64,000 bases of DNA from Loktanella sp. D2R18 (GTDB lineage: Bacteria; Pseudomonadota; Alphaproteobacteria; Rhodobacterales; Rhodobacteraceae), in contig NZ_QOCG01000004.1 of assembly GCF_003318235.1 (NCBI RefSeq), positions 62,001 to 126,000 of the forward strand, given 5' to 3'. Both the position numbers and the translations under genes were made by a program. This document shows, piece after piece, positions 37,508-46,727 of the stretch. Under the pieces are notes generated by a model, which worked only from the letters and a program-made list of their open reading frames with translations, had not been told where the DNA came from and made no database searches. Numbering within the stretch: position 1 is the stretch's first letter; each line of letters begins with the position of its first letter.

Positions 37508-38515
37508 TTAGTTCGATTTGCGGCGGCGCATCATATCTGCGTAAACCGCCAGAATAATAATCGCCCCGGTGACAACGGTTTGCCATTCTTGGGCGACAGA
37601 AAGGACACGCAGGCCATTGGTCAGCACCGCCATGATCAGTGCACCGATCAGCGTGCCAATGATTGTACCGCGTCCACCTGACAGCGACGTGCCCCCGATG
37701 ACGACAGCGGCAATCGCTTCAAGTTCGTAACCAAGGCCAAGTGCGGGCTGCGCGGAATTCAGACGTGACGCAATCAACAGACCACCGATGCCAACAATGG
37801 CACCCGACAACGCATAGATCGCGATCTTCCAGCGGTCGGTGTTCACGCCGGATAGGCGCACGGCCTCTTCATTCGATCCCAGCGCAAAGCAATACCGCCC
37901 CAGGACTGTCCGGCTTAGGATATAAGACGCGATGCCTGCCACAATGAATAATATCAGCACGCCATTCGGGATCGGCAGGAATGGCAGAACCTCACCAATT
38001 AATGACCCCCGCGAAATGAGGTCAAAACCCGGCGTATCATTGAAATAGATCGGACGGGTCCCCGAGATCACGAGGCTCAACCCCTTCAGGATCAGCATCA
38101 TACCGAGCGTGGCAATAAACGGCGGAATTTTCAGCTTGGCGACGAAAGTGCCCGAACACAGCCCGCAGAACGCGCCAGCCCCAATCGCCGCCACAACGCC
38201 CAATGGCAACGGCAGCCCGGCCTTGGTCAACACGACCCCGGCCATGACGGCACAAAACGTCATCATCGTGCCGACAGACAAATCAATCCCGCCTGTGATA
38301 ATCACGAGCGTCGCAGCGATTGCCAGCACGCCATTCACGCTGGTCGCTTGCAAAATCGCGATCATGTTGGATGTTTGCATAAAGTTTGGCGATGCGAGCG
38401 AAAACACGATAAGCAAGACGATCAGCGACGCAAACGCCAGCAATCTTTGGTGCATCAACGCGCCAATCAGCTTGGACGCCATTGTCTGCGCGGGGCCTGT
38501 GGTTAACGTTGTCAT
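37508..38515 (-). CDS. Sugar ABC transporter permease (RbsC-like)
   Basis: A 335-residue permease with about eight to ten hydrophobic helices; the BPD_transp_2 signature is visible in GGIDLSVGTMMTFCAVMAGV and in GYELEAIAAVVIGGTSLSGGRGTI. Start chosen at MTTLTTGPAQTMASK, whose ATG follows directly on the ATPase stop (TAAGATG). It forms the membrane channel with the RbsA-like ATPase and works with the binding protein 43 bp downstream. Confidence 0.92.
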   Translation of the reverse strand: MTTLTTGPAQTMASKLIGALMHQRLLAFASLIVLLIVFSLASPNFMQTSNMIAILQATSVNGVLAIAATLVIITGGIDLSVGTMMTFCAVMAGVVLTKAGLPLPLGVVAAIGAGAFCGLCSGTFVAKLKIPPFIATLGMMLILKGLSLVISGTRPIYFNDTPGFDLISRGSLIGEVLPFLPIPNGVLILFIVAGIASYILSRTVLGRYCFALGSNEEAVRLSGVNTDRWKIAIYALSGAIVGIGGLLIASRLNSAQPALGLGYELEAIAAVVIGGTSLSGGRGTIIGTLIGALIMAVLTNGLRVLSVAQEWQTVVTGAIIILAVYADMMRRRKSN

Positions 38516-38516
38516 C

Positions 38517-40031
38517 TTATTCTCCCACTGGGGCGGCTTCACGCCGGGTCGCCAGTTCCATGATTTGTTCTTGTGCGGTGTCTGCCCCGCCTGGCAAAAT
38601 CCCAGTCAACCGCCCTTCACACATCACCGCGATACGGTGGCTGAGGCGCATGACCTCGGGCAATTCCGAGCTGATCACGATAATCGCACGCCCTTGGGCA
38701 GCGAGGTCTTCGAGAAGGCGATAGATTTCAGATTTTGCGCCGACATCAATGCCGCGCGTGGGTTCATCGAAGATCAAAATATCACAGTCGCGTAGCAACC
38801 ATTTTGCGATCACAACCTTTTGCTGGTTGCCCCCCGACAACAGACCGACGTCTTGTGTGTCTGATGGGGTCCGAATGCCAAGCTGTTCGATGAACCCATC
38901 CGCCGTTTGCTTCATCGCAGCTTCGTTCAAGACACCTGTCTTGCTCGTAAACTTGCCCATCGCGGCCATCGCGATATTGGCGCGTACGCTCATATCCAGC
39001 GCGAGACCAAAGTGTTTACGGTCCTCTGACAGATACCCGATGCCTGCGCCAACGGCGTCATAGGGGCTGCGGATGTTGCAGGCCTGCCCGTGTACCAAAA
39101 TGTCACCGCCATCACGCCGGTCAGCACCAAAAATGATCCGCGCTACTTCAGTCCGTCCAGCGCCCATCAAACCTGCAAACCCAAGGATTTCGCCTTTTTT
39201 GACACTAAAACTGACATCGTGAATTTCACGGCCTCGGCGCAACCCTCGTACTTCAAGCGCGATTTCCGCACCCGAGGTGTCAGGGATAATTGGCGGCTCT
39301 TCTTTGACTTCACGCCCGACCATCAGTTCAATAATCTTGGCAAGCGGCGTCTGCGCGGCATCAAGCGTGTCAATCCACGCGCCGTCCCGCATCACAGTGA
39401 CGCGGTCCGCAATGCGCTTAATCTCATCCATCTTATGGCTGATATAGATAATGCCCACACCGTCTGCCTTGAGTCGGCGAATGACTTCGAACAGTTCCGC
39501 GATTTCGACATCATTCAAGGCCGCTGTCGGTTCATCCATGATCAAAACGCGCGGCTTGTAGGACAGAGCCTTGGCGATTTCGATCAACTGCTGACGGGCG
39601 ATAGTTTGATCGCCGGCATGCGCACGTGGGTCCATGTCGAGGTTCATTGATGCGAAAATTTCGGCAGTTTGGGCGTTTAGCGCGGATTCATCCAAGCGGC
39701 CAAAGCTGCGGCGCGGTTCGCGGCCGATGAACACATTTTGGGCGGCGGTCAGATCGTTCATCAGGCTCAGTTCCTGATGGATAATGCCGATCCCCATATC
39801 TTGGGCGGCGCGCGGGCTATCAGGTGGGTTGTCGAAGCCATCGATCGCCACGGTGCCCCCGTCGCGCGTGTAAACACCTGACAGGATTTTCATCAGAGTC
39901 GATTTGCCCGCACCGTTTTCACCCATCAGCGCGTGGACTTCGCCACTGTGCAGGTCGAACTGCACGTTTTTCAGCGCATGCACGCCCGGAAACCGCTTTT
40001 CGATGCCCGTCATATCGACAAGTTTTGTCAT
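38517..40031 (-). CDS. Sugar ABC transporter ATP-binding protein (RbsA-like, two domains)
   Basis: A 504-residue protein with two fused ABC domains as in RbsA/XylG. The first half has Walker [10 protein letters not shown] and Walker [12 protein letters not shown]. Its signature motif is the degenerate [15 protein letters not shown], as is common in this family. The second half lacks a normal Walker A ([10 protein letters not shown]) but keeps the signature [15 protein letters not shown] and Walker [12 protein letters not shown]. One working ATP site is typical of RbsA proteins. Middle of the operon. Confidence 0.95.
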   Translation of the reverse strand: MTKLVDMTGIEKRFPGVHALKNVQFDLHSGEVHALMGENGAGKSTLMKILSGVYTRDGGTVAIDGFDNPPDSPRAAQDMGIGIIHQELSLMNDLTAAQNVFIGREPRRSFGRLDESALNAQTAEIFASMNLDMDPRAHAGDQTIARQQLIEIAKALSYKPRVLIMDEPTAALNDVEIAELFEVIRRLKADGVGIIYISHKMDEIKRIADRVTVMRDGAWIDTLDAAQTPLAKIIELMVGREVKEEPPIIPDTSGAEIALEVRGLRRGREIHDVSFSVKKGEILGFAGLMGAGRTEVARIIFGADRRDGGDILVHGQACNIRSPYDAVGAGIGYLSEDRKHFGLALDMSVRANIAMAAMGKFTSKTGVLNEAAMKQTADGFIEQLGIRTPSDTQDVGLLSGGNQQKVVIAKWLLRDCDILIFDEPTRGIDVGAKSEIYRLLEDLAAQGRAIIVISSELPEVMRLSHRIAVMCEGRLTGILPGGADTAQEQIMELATRREAAPVGE

Positions 40032-40064
40032 TGTGCTGAGATCCTCCCAAACCTTGGCGCGATA

Positions 40065-40811
40065 CTAGATCGTCACACCGCCATCGACCAAGGACGCTTG
40101 CCCTGTGACATAGCTGCTGTCGTCGGACAGCAAATGAACGATTGTCGGTGTCATGTCGTCGACCGTCGCCAGCCGCCCAATAGGTTGACGCGCAGCAAAG
40201 TCTTTTTCGGCTTGTACAGGATCATCAAAAGCATCGATCCGACCACGCAAGGACGGGGTATCGACCGTCCCCGGGCACAGCGCGTTGCAGCGCAGACCTT
40301 GACCTACGAAATCGGCGGCAATCCCCTTGGTCAGGCCCAAAACGGCGGCTTTGGTTGCGCCATATGCAGTGCGCATCGGGAACCCTTTGATCGATGACGC
40401 CATAGACGACATGTTTAAGATTGATGCGGTACCCGTGATCTTCGCACGGCGTAGCATACCCGGAATAAACGCACGGCAAATCCGCAGCATCGACGTCACA
40501 TTTACATTCAACGACAGCTCCCAATCGGCGTCAGAAATGTCTAGCACCGTGCCGTTGTGGACCATGCCAGCACAGTTAAATAGCCCATCAAGGTCAGGCA
40601 GGTCATCGGCAAGAGCCAAAATTGCAGCAGCGTCGGTCACGTCAAAATAACGCGTTTCAATGCCGTCGATATCACCAAGTGTCGCAAGCGCATCGCGGTT
40701 CACATCCGTAGCAATGACGTTCGCGCCTTCTGCAGCACAGGCAATCGCGGCGGCACGCCCCATTCCTTGGCCCGCGGCTGTAATCAGGATCGTTTTGTCT
40801 TTTAGTCGCAT
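40065..40811 (-). CDS. SDR dehydrogenase, likely 2-keto-3-deoxy-L-fuconate dehydrogenase
   Basis: A 248-residue short-chain dehydrogenase. The NAD-binding loop is TAAGQGMGRAAAIACAAEGA, followed by ATDVN, and the catalytic Ser-Tyr-Lys is in SILNMSSMASSIKG and TAYGATKAAVLGLTK. The C-terminus SSYVTGQASLVDGGVTI is typical. In the oxidative fucose pathway an SDR oxidises 2-keto-3-deoxy-L-fuconate to the 2,4-diketo acid that the FAH enzyme hydrolyses. This role follows from operon context; the substrate cannot be read from the SDR motifs alone. Confidence 0.9.
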   Translation of the reverse strand: MRLKDKTILITAAGQGMGRAAAIACAAEGANVIATDVNRDALATLGDIDGIETRYFDVTDAAAILALADDLPDLDGLFNCAGMVHNGTVLDISDADWELSLNVNVTSMLRICRAFIPGMLRRAKITGTASILNMSSMASSIKGFPMRTAYGATKAAVLGLTKGIAADFVGQGLRCNALCPGTVDTPSLRGRIDAFDDPVQAEKDFAARQPIGRLATVDDMTPTIVHLLSDDSSYVTGQASLVDGGVTI

Positions 40812-40835
40812 TATGGGCTCCTCCCGTAGTATCGC

Positions 40836-42350
40836 TTACATCACTGCGCCAATTTGCCATGGCACGAATTCAACGCCGCCAAAGCCAAGTTCTTCGCTTT
40901 TTGTTTTTTCGCCAGAGGCGACACGAATGAACAATTCGAACAGATCGCGCCCCTTGTCTTCGATCGACACACCTTCAGAAACGATATCTCCGCAATTCAT
41001 GTCCATGTCTTCGGATAGGCGCGCATACATTTCGCTATTGGTGGCAATCTTGATGCCGGGCGTCGGCATATAGCCAGACACAGACCCGCGCCCCGTGGTA
41101 AACGCAATCAAGTTTGCGCCTGATGCCACTTGCCCGGTAACAGAGCACGGGTCAAAGCCGGGGCTATCCATAAACACGAAACCCGGCTGCGTGATTTTTT
41201 CGGCAAATTTGTAAACGTCAGCCAGTGGCGCACTGCCGCTTTTGGCGACCGCCCCCAGTGATTTCTCTAGGATCGTGGTCAGCCCGCCGCGCTTGTTACC
41301 GGGGCTTGGATTATTGTCCATTTCGCCGCCATTGCGAGCGGTATAATCTTCCCACCAGCGCACCCGGTCGATCAGTTTTTCGCCCACTTCCGCAGACACA
41401 GCACGGCGCGTTAGCAGATGTTCAGCGCCATAAATTTCAGATGTTTCAGACAGGATCGTGGTGCCGCCATGCTGCACAACCAGATCAGACGCCACGCCCA
41501 GCGCTGGATTTGCCGTAATGCCCGAATACCCGTCGGATCCACCACACTGCATGCCAACCATGATTTTTGAAATCGGGGCCGGTTGGCGTGTTGCTTGATT
41601 GGCAATTGCTGCGACGCCTGCCAATTCGGCCAGACCTTTTTCAATCGTTTTGCGTGTTCCGCCCTCTTGCTGGATCGTCATATAACGCAGCGCGCCATCG
41701 GCACGAATGGGCCGCCCGTCGACCAAAGCTGATACTTGCATGACTTCGCAGCCCAGCCCGATCAGCAAGATGCCACCAAAATTCGGATGACACGCATAAC
41801 CGGACAGGGTGCGGAATAGCGCGTCATAGCCTTCATTTTCGCCGGACATGCCACAGCCGGTGCCATGGGTGATCGGCACGATCCCGTCGACGTTCGGGAA
41901 CGAATCCAACAGGCCCGACTTTTCAGCGGCCTCGGCGATGAACTTCGCGACGGACCCAGAACAGTTCACTGACGTCAGAATGCCAATATAATTGCGCGTA
42001 CCGACACCACCGTCGGCGCGATGATAACCATCAAATGTGCGCGAATCGCTGGCATGCACAACGGGCTTTGCCTCGCTCGCAAACGCATAATCCTGGGTAT
42101 GATCCCCCATGCCAAGGTTATGCACATGGATATGTTCGCCAGCCGCAATGTCTGCCTTCGTCTGGCCAATTGTTTGGCCGTAACGAATCACATTGGCCCC
42201 TTTTGCGATGGCGTCACGAGCAATTTTATGGCCGCGCTTGATCGATCCAATCAGCGGCACCGCAACCCCGTCAACGACAGTGCCCGCGTCCAAATCTGCA
42301 AGCGCGATAACGATATTATCGTCGTCATGAAGGCAGATAACGTCAGGCAT
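40836..42350 (-). CDS. UxaA/GarD-family sugar acid dehydratase, possibly L-fuconate dehydratase
   Basis: A 504-residue altronate dehydratase-family enzyme. N-terminal SAF domain (about 1-85), then the UxaA core with VPITHGTGCGMSGEN, LLIGLGCEVMQ, GMQCGGSDGYSGITANPAL, and GVCVSVGF-like QVASGANLIAFTTGRGSV. Family members dehydrate aldonates using a metal held by Cys/His-rich sites. Context (mutarotase, lactonase, SDR, FAH) needs a fuconate dehydratase. No enolase-superfamily dehydratase is in the island, so this UxaA protein is the candidate. First gene of the minus-strand operon. Confidence 0.88.
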   Translation of the reverse strand: MPDVICLHDDDNIVIALADLDAGTVVDGVAVPLIGSIKRGHKIARDAIAKGANVIRYGQTIGQTKADIAAGEHIHVHNLGMGDHTQDYAFASEAKPVVHASDSRTFDGYHRADGGVGTRNYIGILTSVNCSGSVAKFIAEAAEKSGLLDSFPNVDGIVPITHGTGCGMSGENEGYDALFRTLSGYACHPNFGGILLIGLGCEVMQVSALVDGRPIRADGALRYMTIQQEGGTRKTIEKGLAELAGVAAIANQATRQPAPISKIMVGMQCGGSDGYSGITANPALGVASDLVVQHGGTTILSETSEIYGAEHLLTRRAVSAEVGEKLIDRVRWWEDYTARNGGEMDNNPSPGNKRGGLTTILEKSLGAVAKSGSAPLADVYKFAEKITQPGFVFMDSPGFDPCSVTGQVASGANLIAFTTGRGSVSGYMPTPGIKIATNSEMYARLSEDMDMNCGDIVSEGVSIEDKGRDLFELFIRVASGEKTKSEELGFGGVEFVPWQIGAVM

Positions 42351-42423
42351 ATGGGCATCCTATCTTGGTGCGAAACAATTCGTTAAGAAGTGAAATCACA
42401 ATTAGCTTTACATGGTTCATATG

Positions 42424-42443
42424 TCAACTAACATGTCAGTTGA
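42424..42443. promoter_or_regulatory. Candidate GntR operator in the divergent promoter region
   Basis: Inverted repeat TCAACT-N8-AGTTGA, overlapping a direct repeat ATGTCA (42421 and 42433). It lies between the divergent dehydratase and GntR starts, 15 bp before the GntR TTG. Symmetry and location suit autoregulation by the GntR protein and control of both transcripts. Confidence 0.6.
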
Positions 42444-42458
42444 GATCGGAGAAAAGAT

Positions 42459-43166
42459 TTGGCGAACATTACGAATATCTACAGCGGCGCTCTCGCGGAC
42501 ATTGAACAGCTTGACGGCCCCTTGTCGCAACGCGTCTACACAGCGCTGCGCGAAGCCATTCTAGACATGAAGATTTCACCCGGTGAGGTGTTACGCAAAT
42601 CGACGATCTGCGAACAATTTGGTGTCTCGCGTTCGCCCGTCGCCGAAGCCCTGACCCGGCTTTCAGGTGATGGTCTGGTGGATGTCATTCCTCAATCGGC
42701 CACACGGGTCACCCGGTTTTCGCTCGATGAAATTCGCGAAGAATGTTTCTTGCGTGATGCCGTAGAGGTCGCCGCAGTCAAACGTGTCGCGCTCACCCGC
42801 ACCGACGACCAATTGTTACAACTCTCGCGCAATTTGCGTTTGCAAGGTCTGCTTGTTGAAGACAAGGATTTCCACGGGTTCTTTGAGGCCGACGAAGCCT
42901 TTCACGCGATGCTGCTTGAATTTACCGGCTTTCGGTCTGTCGCCGCAATTTCAAATCAATTGTCGTTGCAATTGCGCCGCGCCCGCGTGCTGATCCTACC
43001 CGAAGAAGGCCGTCCAGCGGAAACGGTCATTGAACATACCGCCGTGCTGGACGCCATCCGCACAGGCGACGAAGACGGCGCGGCGCACGCCATGCGGCAC
43101 CATCTTGGGCAGTTGATCGTGCGTATTGAGCCGCTTGAACAACAATACCCCGACTTTTTTCGCTAG
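42459..43166 (+). CDS. GntR-family (FCD/FadR-type) transcriptional regulator
   Basis: A 235-residue regulator. N-terminal winged helix with RVYTALREAILDMKISPGE and EQFGVSRSPVAEALTRLSGDGLV, then an all-helical FCD ligand-binding domain (about 90-225) holding possible metal-binding His residues (DEAFHAML and EHTAVLDAI). It starts with TTG, supported by GGAG 7 bp upstream. It lies between the two halves of the fucose island and probably represses both, releasing on a pathway acid. Confidence 0.93.
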   Translation: MANITNIYSGALADIEQLDGPLSQRVYTALREAILDMKISPGEVLRKSTICEQFGVSRSPVAEALTRLSGDGLVDVIPQSATRVTRFSLDEIREECFLRDAVEVAAVKRVALTRTDDQLLQLSRNLRLQGLLVEDKDFHGFFEADEAFHAMLLEFTGFRSVAAISNQLSLQLRRARVLILPEEGRPAETVIEHTAVLDAIRTGDEDGAAHAMRHHLGQLIVRIEPLEQQYPDFFR

Positions 43167-43185
43167 GACCTAAAAGGATCACAAA

Positions 43186-44214
43186 ATGCGCGTTACGCAA
43201 AAAAACCTGCTCAACAATCGGACAAAAACGCCGGTCGCGTTGACCGCCATGGGGTTTGGGGCCGCCCCTTTGGGTAATCTTTACACTGCGATGTCCGATG
43301 CGCAGGCTGACGAAACCCTAGATGCCGCGCTGAGCGCTGGTTTCGCGTATTTTGATACAGCTCCGTTTTACGGGCTAGGCTTGTCTGAACAGCGGGTTGG
43401 CAAAGCCCTATCCGCGCACAAGGATATCGTCATTTCGACAAAGGTTGGCCGCCTATTGCACGACTGCCATCCAGATGACGCTACGCCGGAAATGTATGTT
43501 GATGTGCCATCGCGCCGGATCACGTTTGATTATTCTTATGACGGGATCATGCGCAGTTATGCCGCCAGTTTGAACCGTTTGAACGGTGCGCGCCCCAATA
43601 TTTTGTTGCTGCACGACATTGATCCGGGCACCCATGGCCAAGCCGTATCCGACAGGCATTTACGCGATCTATTTGAACACGGCGGCTACCGTGCGTTGCA
43701 AGAGTTGCGCGAAAACGGTGATATCGCGGCCATTGGTGCTGGCGTGAACGATTGGAAAATCTGTGAAAGGCTGCTGGGCGAGGCAGAGTTTGATTGTTTC
43801 TTGCTTGCCGGACGCTACACGTTATTAGAGCAAGAGGCGCTGGATAGTTTTCTGCCGCTTTGCGAAAAACGTGACGTGGGGATCATCCTTGGTGGCCCTT
43901 ATAATTCCGGCATTCTCGCGACAGGTGCCGTGCCCGGTGCGCGGTATAATTATATGCCAGCAGAACAACCCATCCTTGACCAGGTCGCCAAGATCGAGGC
44001 AGTCTGCGCCAGTCACAACGTGCCCCTGATCGCAGCGGCATTGCAATTTGTGATGGGCCACCCTGCCGTGCGCAGTGTCATCCCGGGCGCTGCGAACCCG
44101 ACAGAGATCGCCAGCAATGTCGCCGTTTTCAACACAAAAATCCCCGCCGATCTCTGGTCAGACCTACAGGCCGAGGGGTTGATCCGTACCGACGCCCCCT
44201 GCCCCAAGGAGTAA
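43186..44214 (+). CDS. Aldo/keto reductase, likely L-fucose (D-threo-aldose) 1-dehydrogenase
   Basis: A 342-residue aldo/keto reductase. Catalytic residues are visible: Asp and Tyr in YFDTAPFYGLGLSE, Lys in VISTKVGRLL, and His in ILLLHDIDPGTHG. The C-terminus has VIPGAANPTEI, which contacts NAD(P). This subgroup includes D-threo-aldose 1-dehydrogenases that oxidise L-fucose to L-fuconolactone. It is followed by fucU (3 bp) and the lactonase, which fits the first oxidation step. Confidence 0.88.
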   Translation: MRVTQKNLLNNRTKTPVALTAMGFGAAPLGNLYTAMSDAQADETLDAALSAGFAYFDTAPFYGLGLSEQRVGKALSAHKDIVISTKVGRLLHDCHPDDATPEMYVDVPSRRITFDYSYDGIMRSYAASLNRLNGARPNILLLHDIDPGTHGQAVSDRHLRDLFEHGGYRALQELRENGDIAAIGAGVNDWKICERLLGEAEFDCFLLAGRYTLLEQEALDSFLPLCEKRDVGIILGGPYNSGILATGAVPGARYNYMPAEQPILDQVAKIEAVCASHNVPLIAAALQFVMGHPAVRSVIPGAANPTEIASNVAVFNTKIPADLWSDLQAEGLIRTDAPCPKE

Positions 44215-44217
44215 CAC

Positions 44218-44634
44218 ATGCTGCACAACATCCCCCCAATCTTATCGCCTGATTTGCTATGGACGTTGCGCGCGATGGGCCATGGCGATGAGATCGTGAT
44301 CGCCGATGCGAATTTCCCGGCAGAGGGGCTTGGCCCAAAAACTATCCGCCTTGATGGAAACAGCGCCACGGATACCTTGGCCGCTGTCGTACAGTTGCTG
44401 CCGCTCGATATTTATGTGCCGACGCCCGCCCACACGATGAAAGTTGTGGACGCACCAGATACAGTACCTGAAATTGTGACCGCGTTCCAAACGCTGCTCC
44501 CCGACCATAAAATCGGGTCGATTGAACGGTTTTCATTCTATGAACGCGCCGCCAAAGCCTTTGCCATCGTGCAAACGGGTGAAACCCGGCTTTACGGCAA
44601 TATCATCCTCACCAAAGGCGTCATCGGTTCATGA
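44218..44634 (+). CDS. fucU: L-fucose mutarotase (RbsD/FucU family)
   Basis: A 138-residue RbsD/FucU protein interconverting alpha and beta L-fucose. Conserved MLHNIPPILSPDLLWTLRAMGHGDEI near the N-terminus includes the His (GHGDEIVIADANFP) and Asp of the active site. The C-terminal SFYERAAKAFAIVQTGETRLYGN matches FucU, whose Tyr separates it from RbsD. Overlaps the next gene by 4 bp. This is the strongest single pointer to L-fucose as the island's substrate. Confidence 0.93.
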   Translation: MLHNIPPILSPDLLWTLRAMGHGDEIVIADANFPAEGLGPKTIRLDGNSATDTLAAVVQLLPLDIYVPTPAHTMKVVDAPDTVPEIVTAFQTLLPDHKIGSIERFSFYERAAKAFAIVQTGETRLYGNIILTKGVIGS

Positions 44635-45446
44635 AGATCGACGCACATCAACATTTTTGGGTGCTCGCGCGGGGTGACTATGGCTGGTTAACGCCTGACC
44701 TTGCGCCGCTGTACTGTGATTTTCAGCCCTGCGACCTACAACCGCTTTTGACTGCCTGTGACATCGACGGTACGGTTCTTGTTCAAGCAGCCCCGACCGA
44801 TGCCGAAACCACATATATGCTGTCGCTTGCCGCGCAAAATGATTTCATCCTTGGCGTAGTGGGGTGGGTTGATTTTGACACCACGGACGCCGCCGCACAA
44901 ATCGCAACGCTTGCAAAGCACCCGAAACTTGTTGGGTTGCGCCCCATGATTCAAGACATCGCAGATGATGATTGGATGCTGCGGCCCGACTTTATGCCGG
45001 CGTTTGACGCGATGATCGCAAATGATCTGACGTTTGACGCGCTTGTTCTGCCGCGACATTTGAAAAACCTCGGGACATTGCTTGGCCGCCATCCCAACCT
45101 TCGCACTGTGATCGACCACGGCGCGAAGCCTGAAATCCGCGATGGCAAATTTGATGACTGGGCCGCCGATATGACCATGCTTGCGCGCGACACACATGCT
45201 TATTGCAAGCTGTCGGGCATCGTCACCGAAGCACACGCTGAATGGGCCCCGGCAGATATTGCGCCTTATGTGAACCACCTCTTGTCCAGTTTCGGGGCGG
45301 ATCGTATCATCTGGGGCAGCGACTGGCCCGTCTCAAAGCTGGCCGCGACCTATGAACAGTGGCACGATGTAGCGCTTGCATTTGCGGGTACGGATCACGC
45401 CGCAATATTTGGCGGCAACGCACAAAAGGCTTACCGCTTGCCGTGA
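44631..45446 (+). CDS. Amidohydrolase-family lactonase, likely L-fuconolactonase
   Basis: A 271-residue amidohydrolase-2 family protein: KIDAHQHFWVLARGDYGWL gives the HxH metal site, followed by VIDHGAKPEI (His) and IIWGSDWPVS (Asp) near the C-terminus. Proteins of this group include L-fuconolactone and L-rhamnono-lactone hydrolases. Placed after fucU with 4-bp overlap, it should open the lactone made by the aldo/keto reductase. Last gene of the plus-strand half. Confidence 0.88.
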   Translation: MKIDAHQHFWVLARGDYGWLTPDLAPLYCDFQPCDLQPLLTACDIDGTVLVQAAPTDAETTYMLSLAAQNDFILGVVGWVDFDTTDAAAQIATLAKHPKLVGLRPMIQDIADDDWMLRPDFMPAFDAMIANDLTFDALVLPRHLKNLGTLLGRHPNLRTVIDHGAKPEIRDGKFDDWAADMTMLARDTHAYCKLSGIVTEAHAEWAPADIAPYVNHLLSSFGADRIIWGSDWPVSKLAATYEQWHDVALAFAGTDHAAIFGGNAQKAYRLP

Positions 45447-45500
45447 TCTGATTGCGCTTTGCGCGAAAACCACGCAAGTTCGCAACAAGGGGGGCGCGCT

Positions 45501-46727
45501 TTGATCCGCATCTTGCATACGGCCGATTTACATTTGGATTCGCCGCTCAAATCGCTGGCACTGCGTGATCCATATATGCGCGACAGCGTGCAAACGGCTA
45601 CGCGCACAGCCTTGGTTCGGCTTGTCGACACAGCCCTGTCCGAAAATGTCGCCGCCTTGCTGATCGCAGGGGACTTGTTTGATGGGGCTGCGCGCAGCGC
45701 CAAAACCGCAGCATTTCTTGTCACCCAGTTTGATCGCTTGGCCGCCGCCGACATCCCTGTCTTTTATATCAAAGGCAATCATGACGCTGAAAACCCAATC
45801 ACGGGCGAGGCCGCTTTGCCTGCAAACGTCCATATTTTTGACGGGCGCGGTGGAAAAACCCAGTTGCCGAACACCGATATCTGGATTCACGGTGTCAGCT
45901 TTCGCGACAGGCACGCGCCCGACAGCCTATTGGATAAATTCAGCGCGCCCGTCGCGGACGCAATCAATATTGGCATGTTGCATACCTCGCTTGCTGGGGC
46001 TGCGGGGCATGACACCTATGCGCCTTGCACCGTCGCTGATCTGCAAAAGATGGGGTTCGACTATTGGGCGCTTGGGCACATTCACAAACGCCGCGTTTAT
46101 TGCGACGCACCGTGGATCGTAATGCCCGGCATCCCCCAAGGCCGCGATATCGGCGAAGCAGGGCCACAATCGGCCACGATGTTAGAAATCGTTGACGGCG
46201 CCATTACGCTGCGCGAAATCCCCACAGCGGCGGTAATTTTCCACACTGCCGAAATCGATGTCACCACGCTCACGGGTGACGATCAACTACGCGGCGCGAT
46301 CCGAACCGCTCTGCGTGACAATACAACGCCCGACAGTACCCGCATTCTGCGCCTCAGATTGACCGGACAAAGCGACCGCTATTGGCAAATTCTACGCGAT
46401 CAGTCGCTTTGGGAGGAAACCATTCGCACTCTCGCCCACGAGACCGGGCAGATTTGGATTGATAAGGTCCGCTTTGATCTGAGCCCACCCGCGACGGCGA
46501 CACATAGCGCCACCGATGAACTCGCCGAGATCATGCAGGCGATGCGCGGTGAACCCGGTATCGCGGCGAGGCTGACCGATCTGCTTGAAACCACTTTATC
46601 GGAACTGCCCGCGCAGGCGCGCGCGGCGCTTGTGCCGACCCCTGATGCGCTAGCCACATTGACGCAAGAGCTGACCGGCCAAGGCACCGCGCAAATGATC
46701 GCCCTGATGAAAGGGGCCAGCGAGTGA
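45501..46727 (+). CDS. SbcD/YhaO-like DNA repair exonuclease
   Basis: A 408-residue metallophosphoesterase-type nuclease. The start is a TTG at 45501 because AAGGGGGG lies 6 bp upstream; the ORF could begin at 45459 (also TTG), which lacks a ribosome-binding site. Motifs in order: TADLHLDSPL, IAGDLFDG, KGNHDAE, and LGHIHKR, the four phosphodiesterase blocks with metal-binding Asp/His/Asn. The C-terminus is helical. It pairs with the SMC-like ATPase whose ATG overlaps its stop, as in SbcCD or YhaON. Substrate DNA unknown. Confidence 0.9.
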   Translation: MIRILHTADLHLDSPLKSLALRDPYMRDSVQTATRTALVRLVDTALSENVAALLIAGDLFDGAARSAKTAAFLVTQFDRLAAADIPVFYIKGNHDAENPITGEAALPANVHIFDGRGGKTQLPNTDIWIHGVSFRDRHAPDSLLDKFSAPVADAINIGMLHTSLAGAAGHDTYAPCTVADLQKMGFDYWALGHIHKRRVYCDAPWIVMPGIPQGRDIGEAGPQSATMLEIVDGAITLREIPTAAVIFHTAEIDVTTLTGDDQLRGAIRTALRDNTTPDSTRILRLRLTGQSDRYWQILRDQSLWEETIRTLAHETGQIWIDKVRFDLSPPATATHSATDELAEIMQAMRGEPGIAARLTDLLETTLSELPAQARAALVPTPDALATLTQELTGQGTAQMIALMKGASE

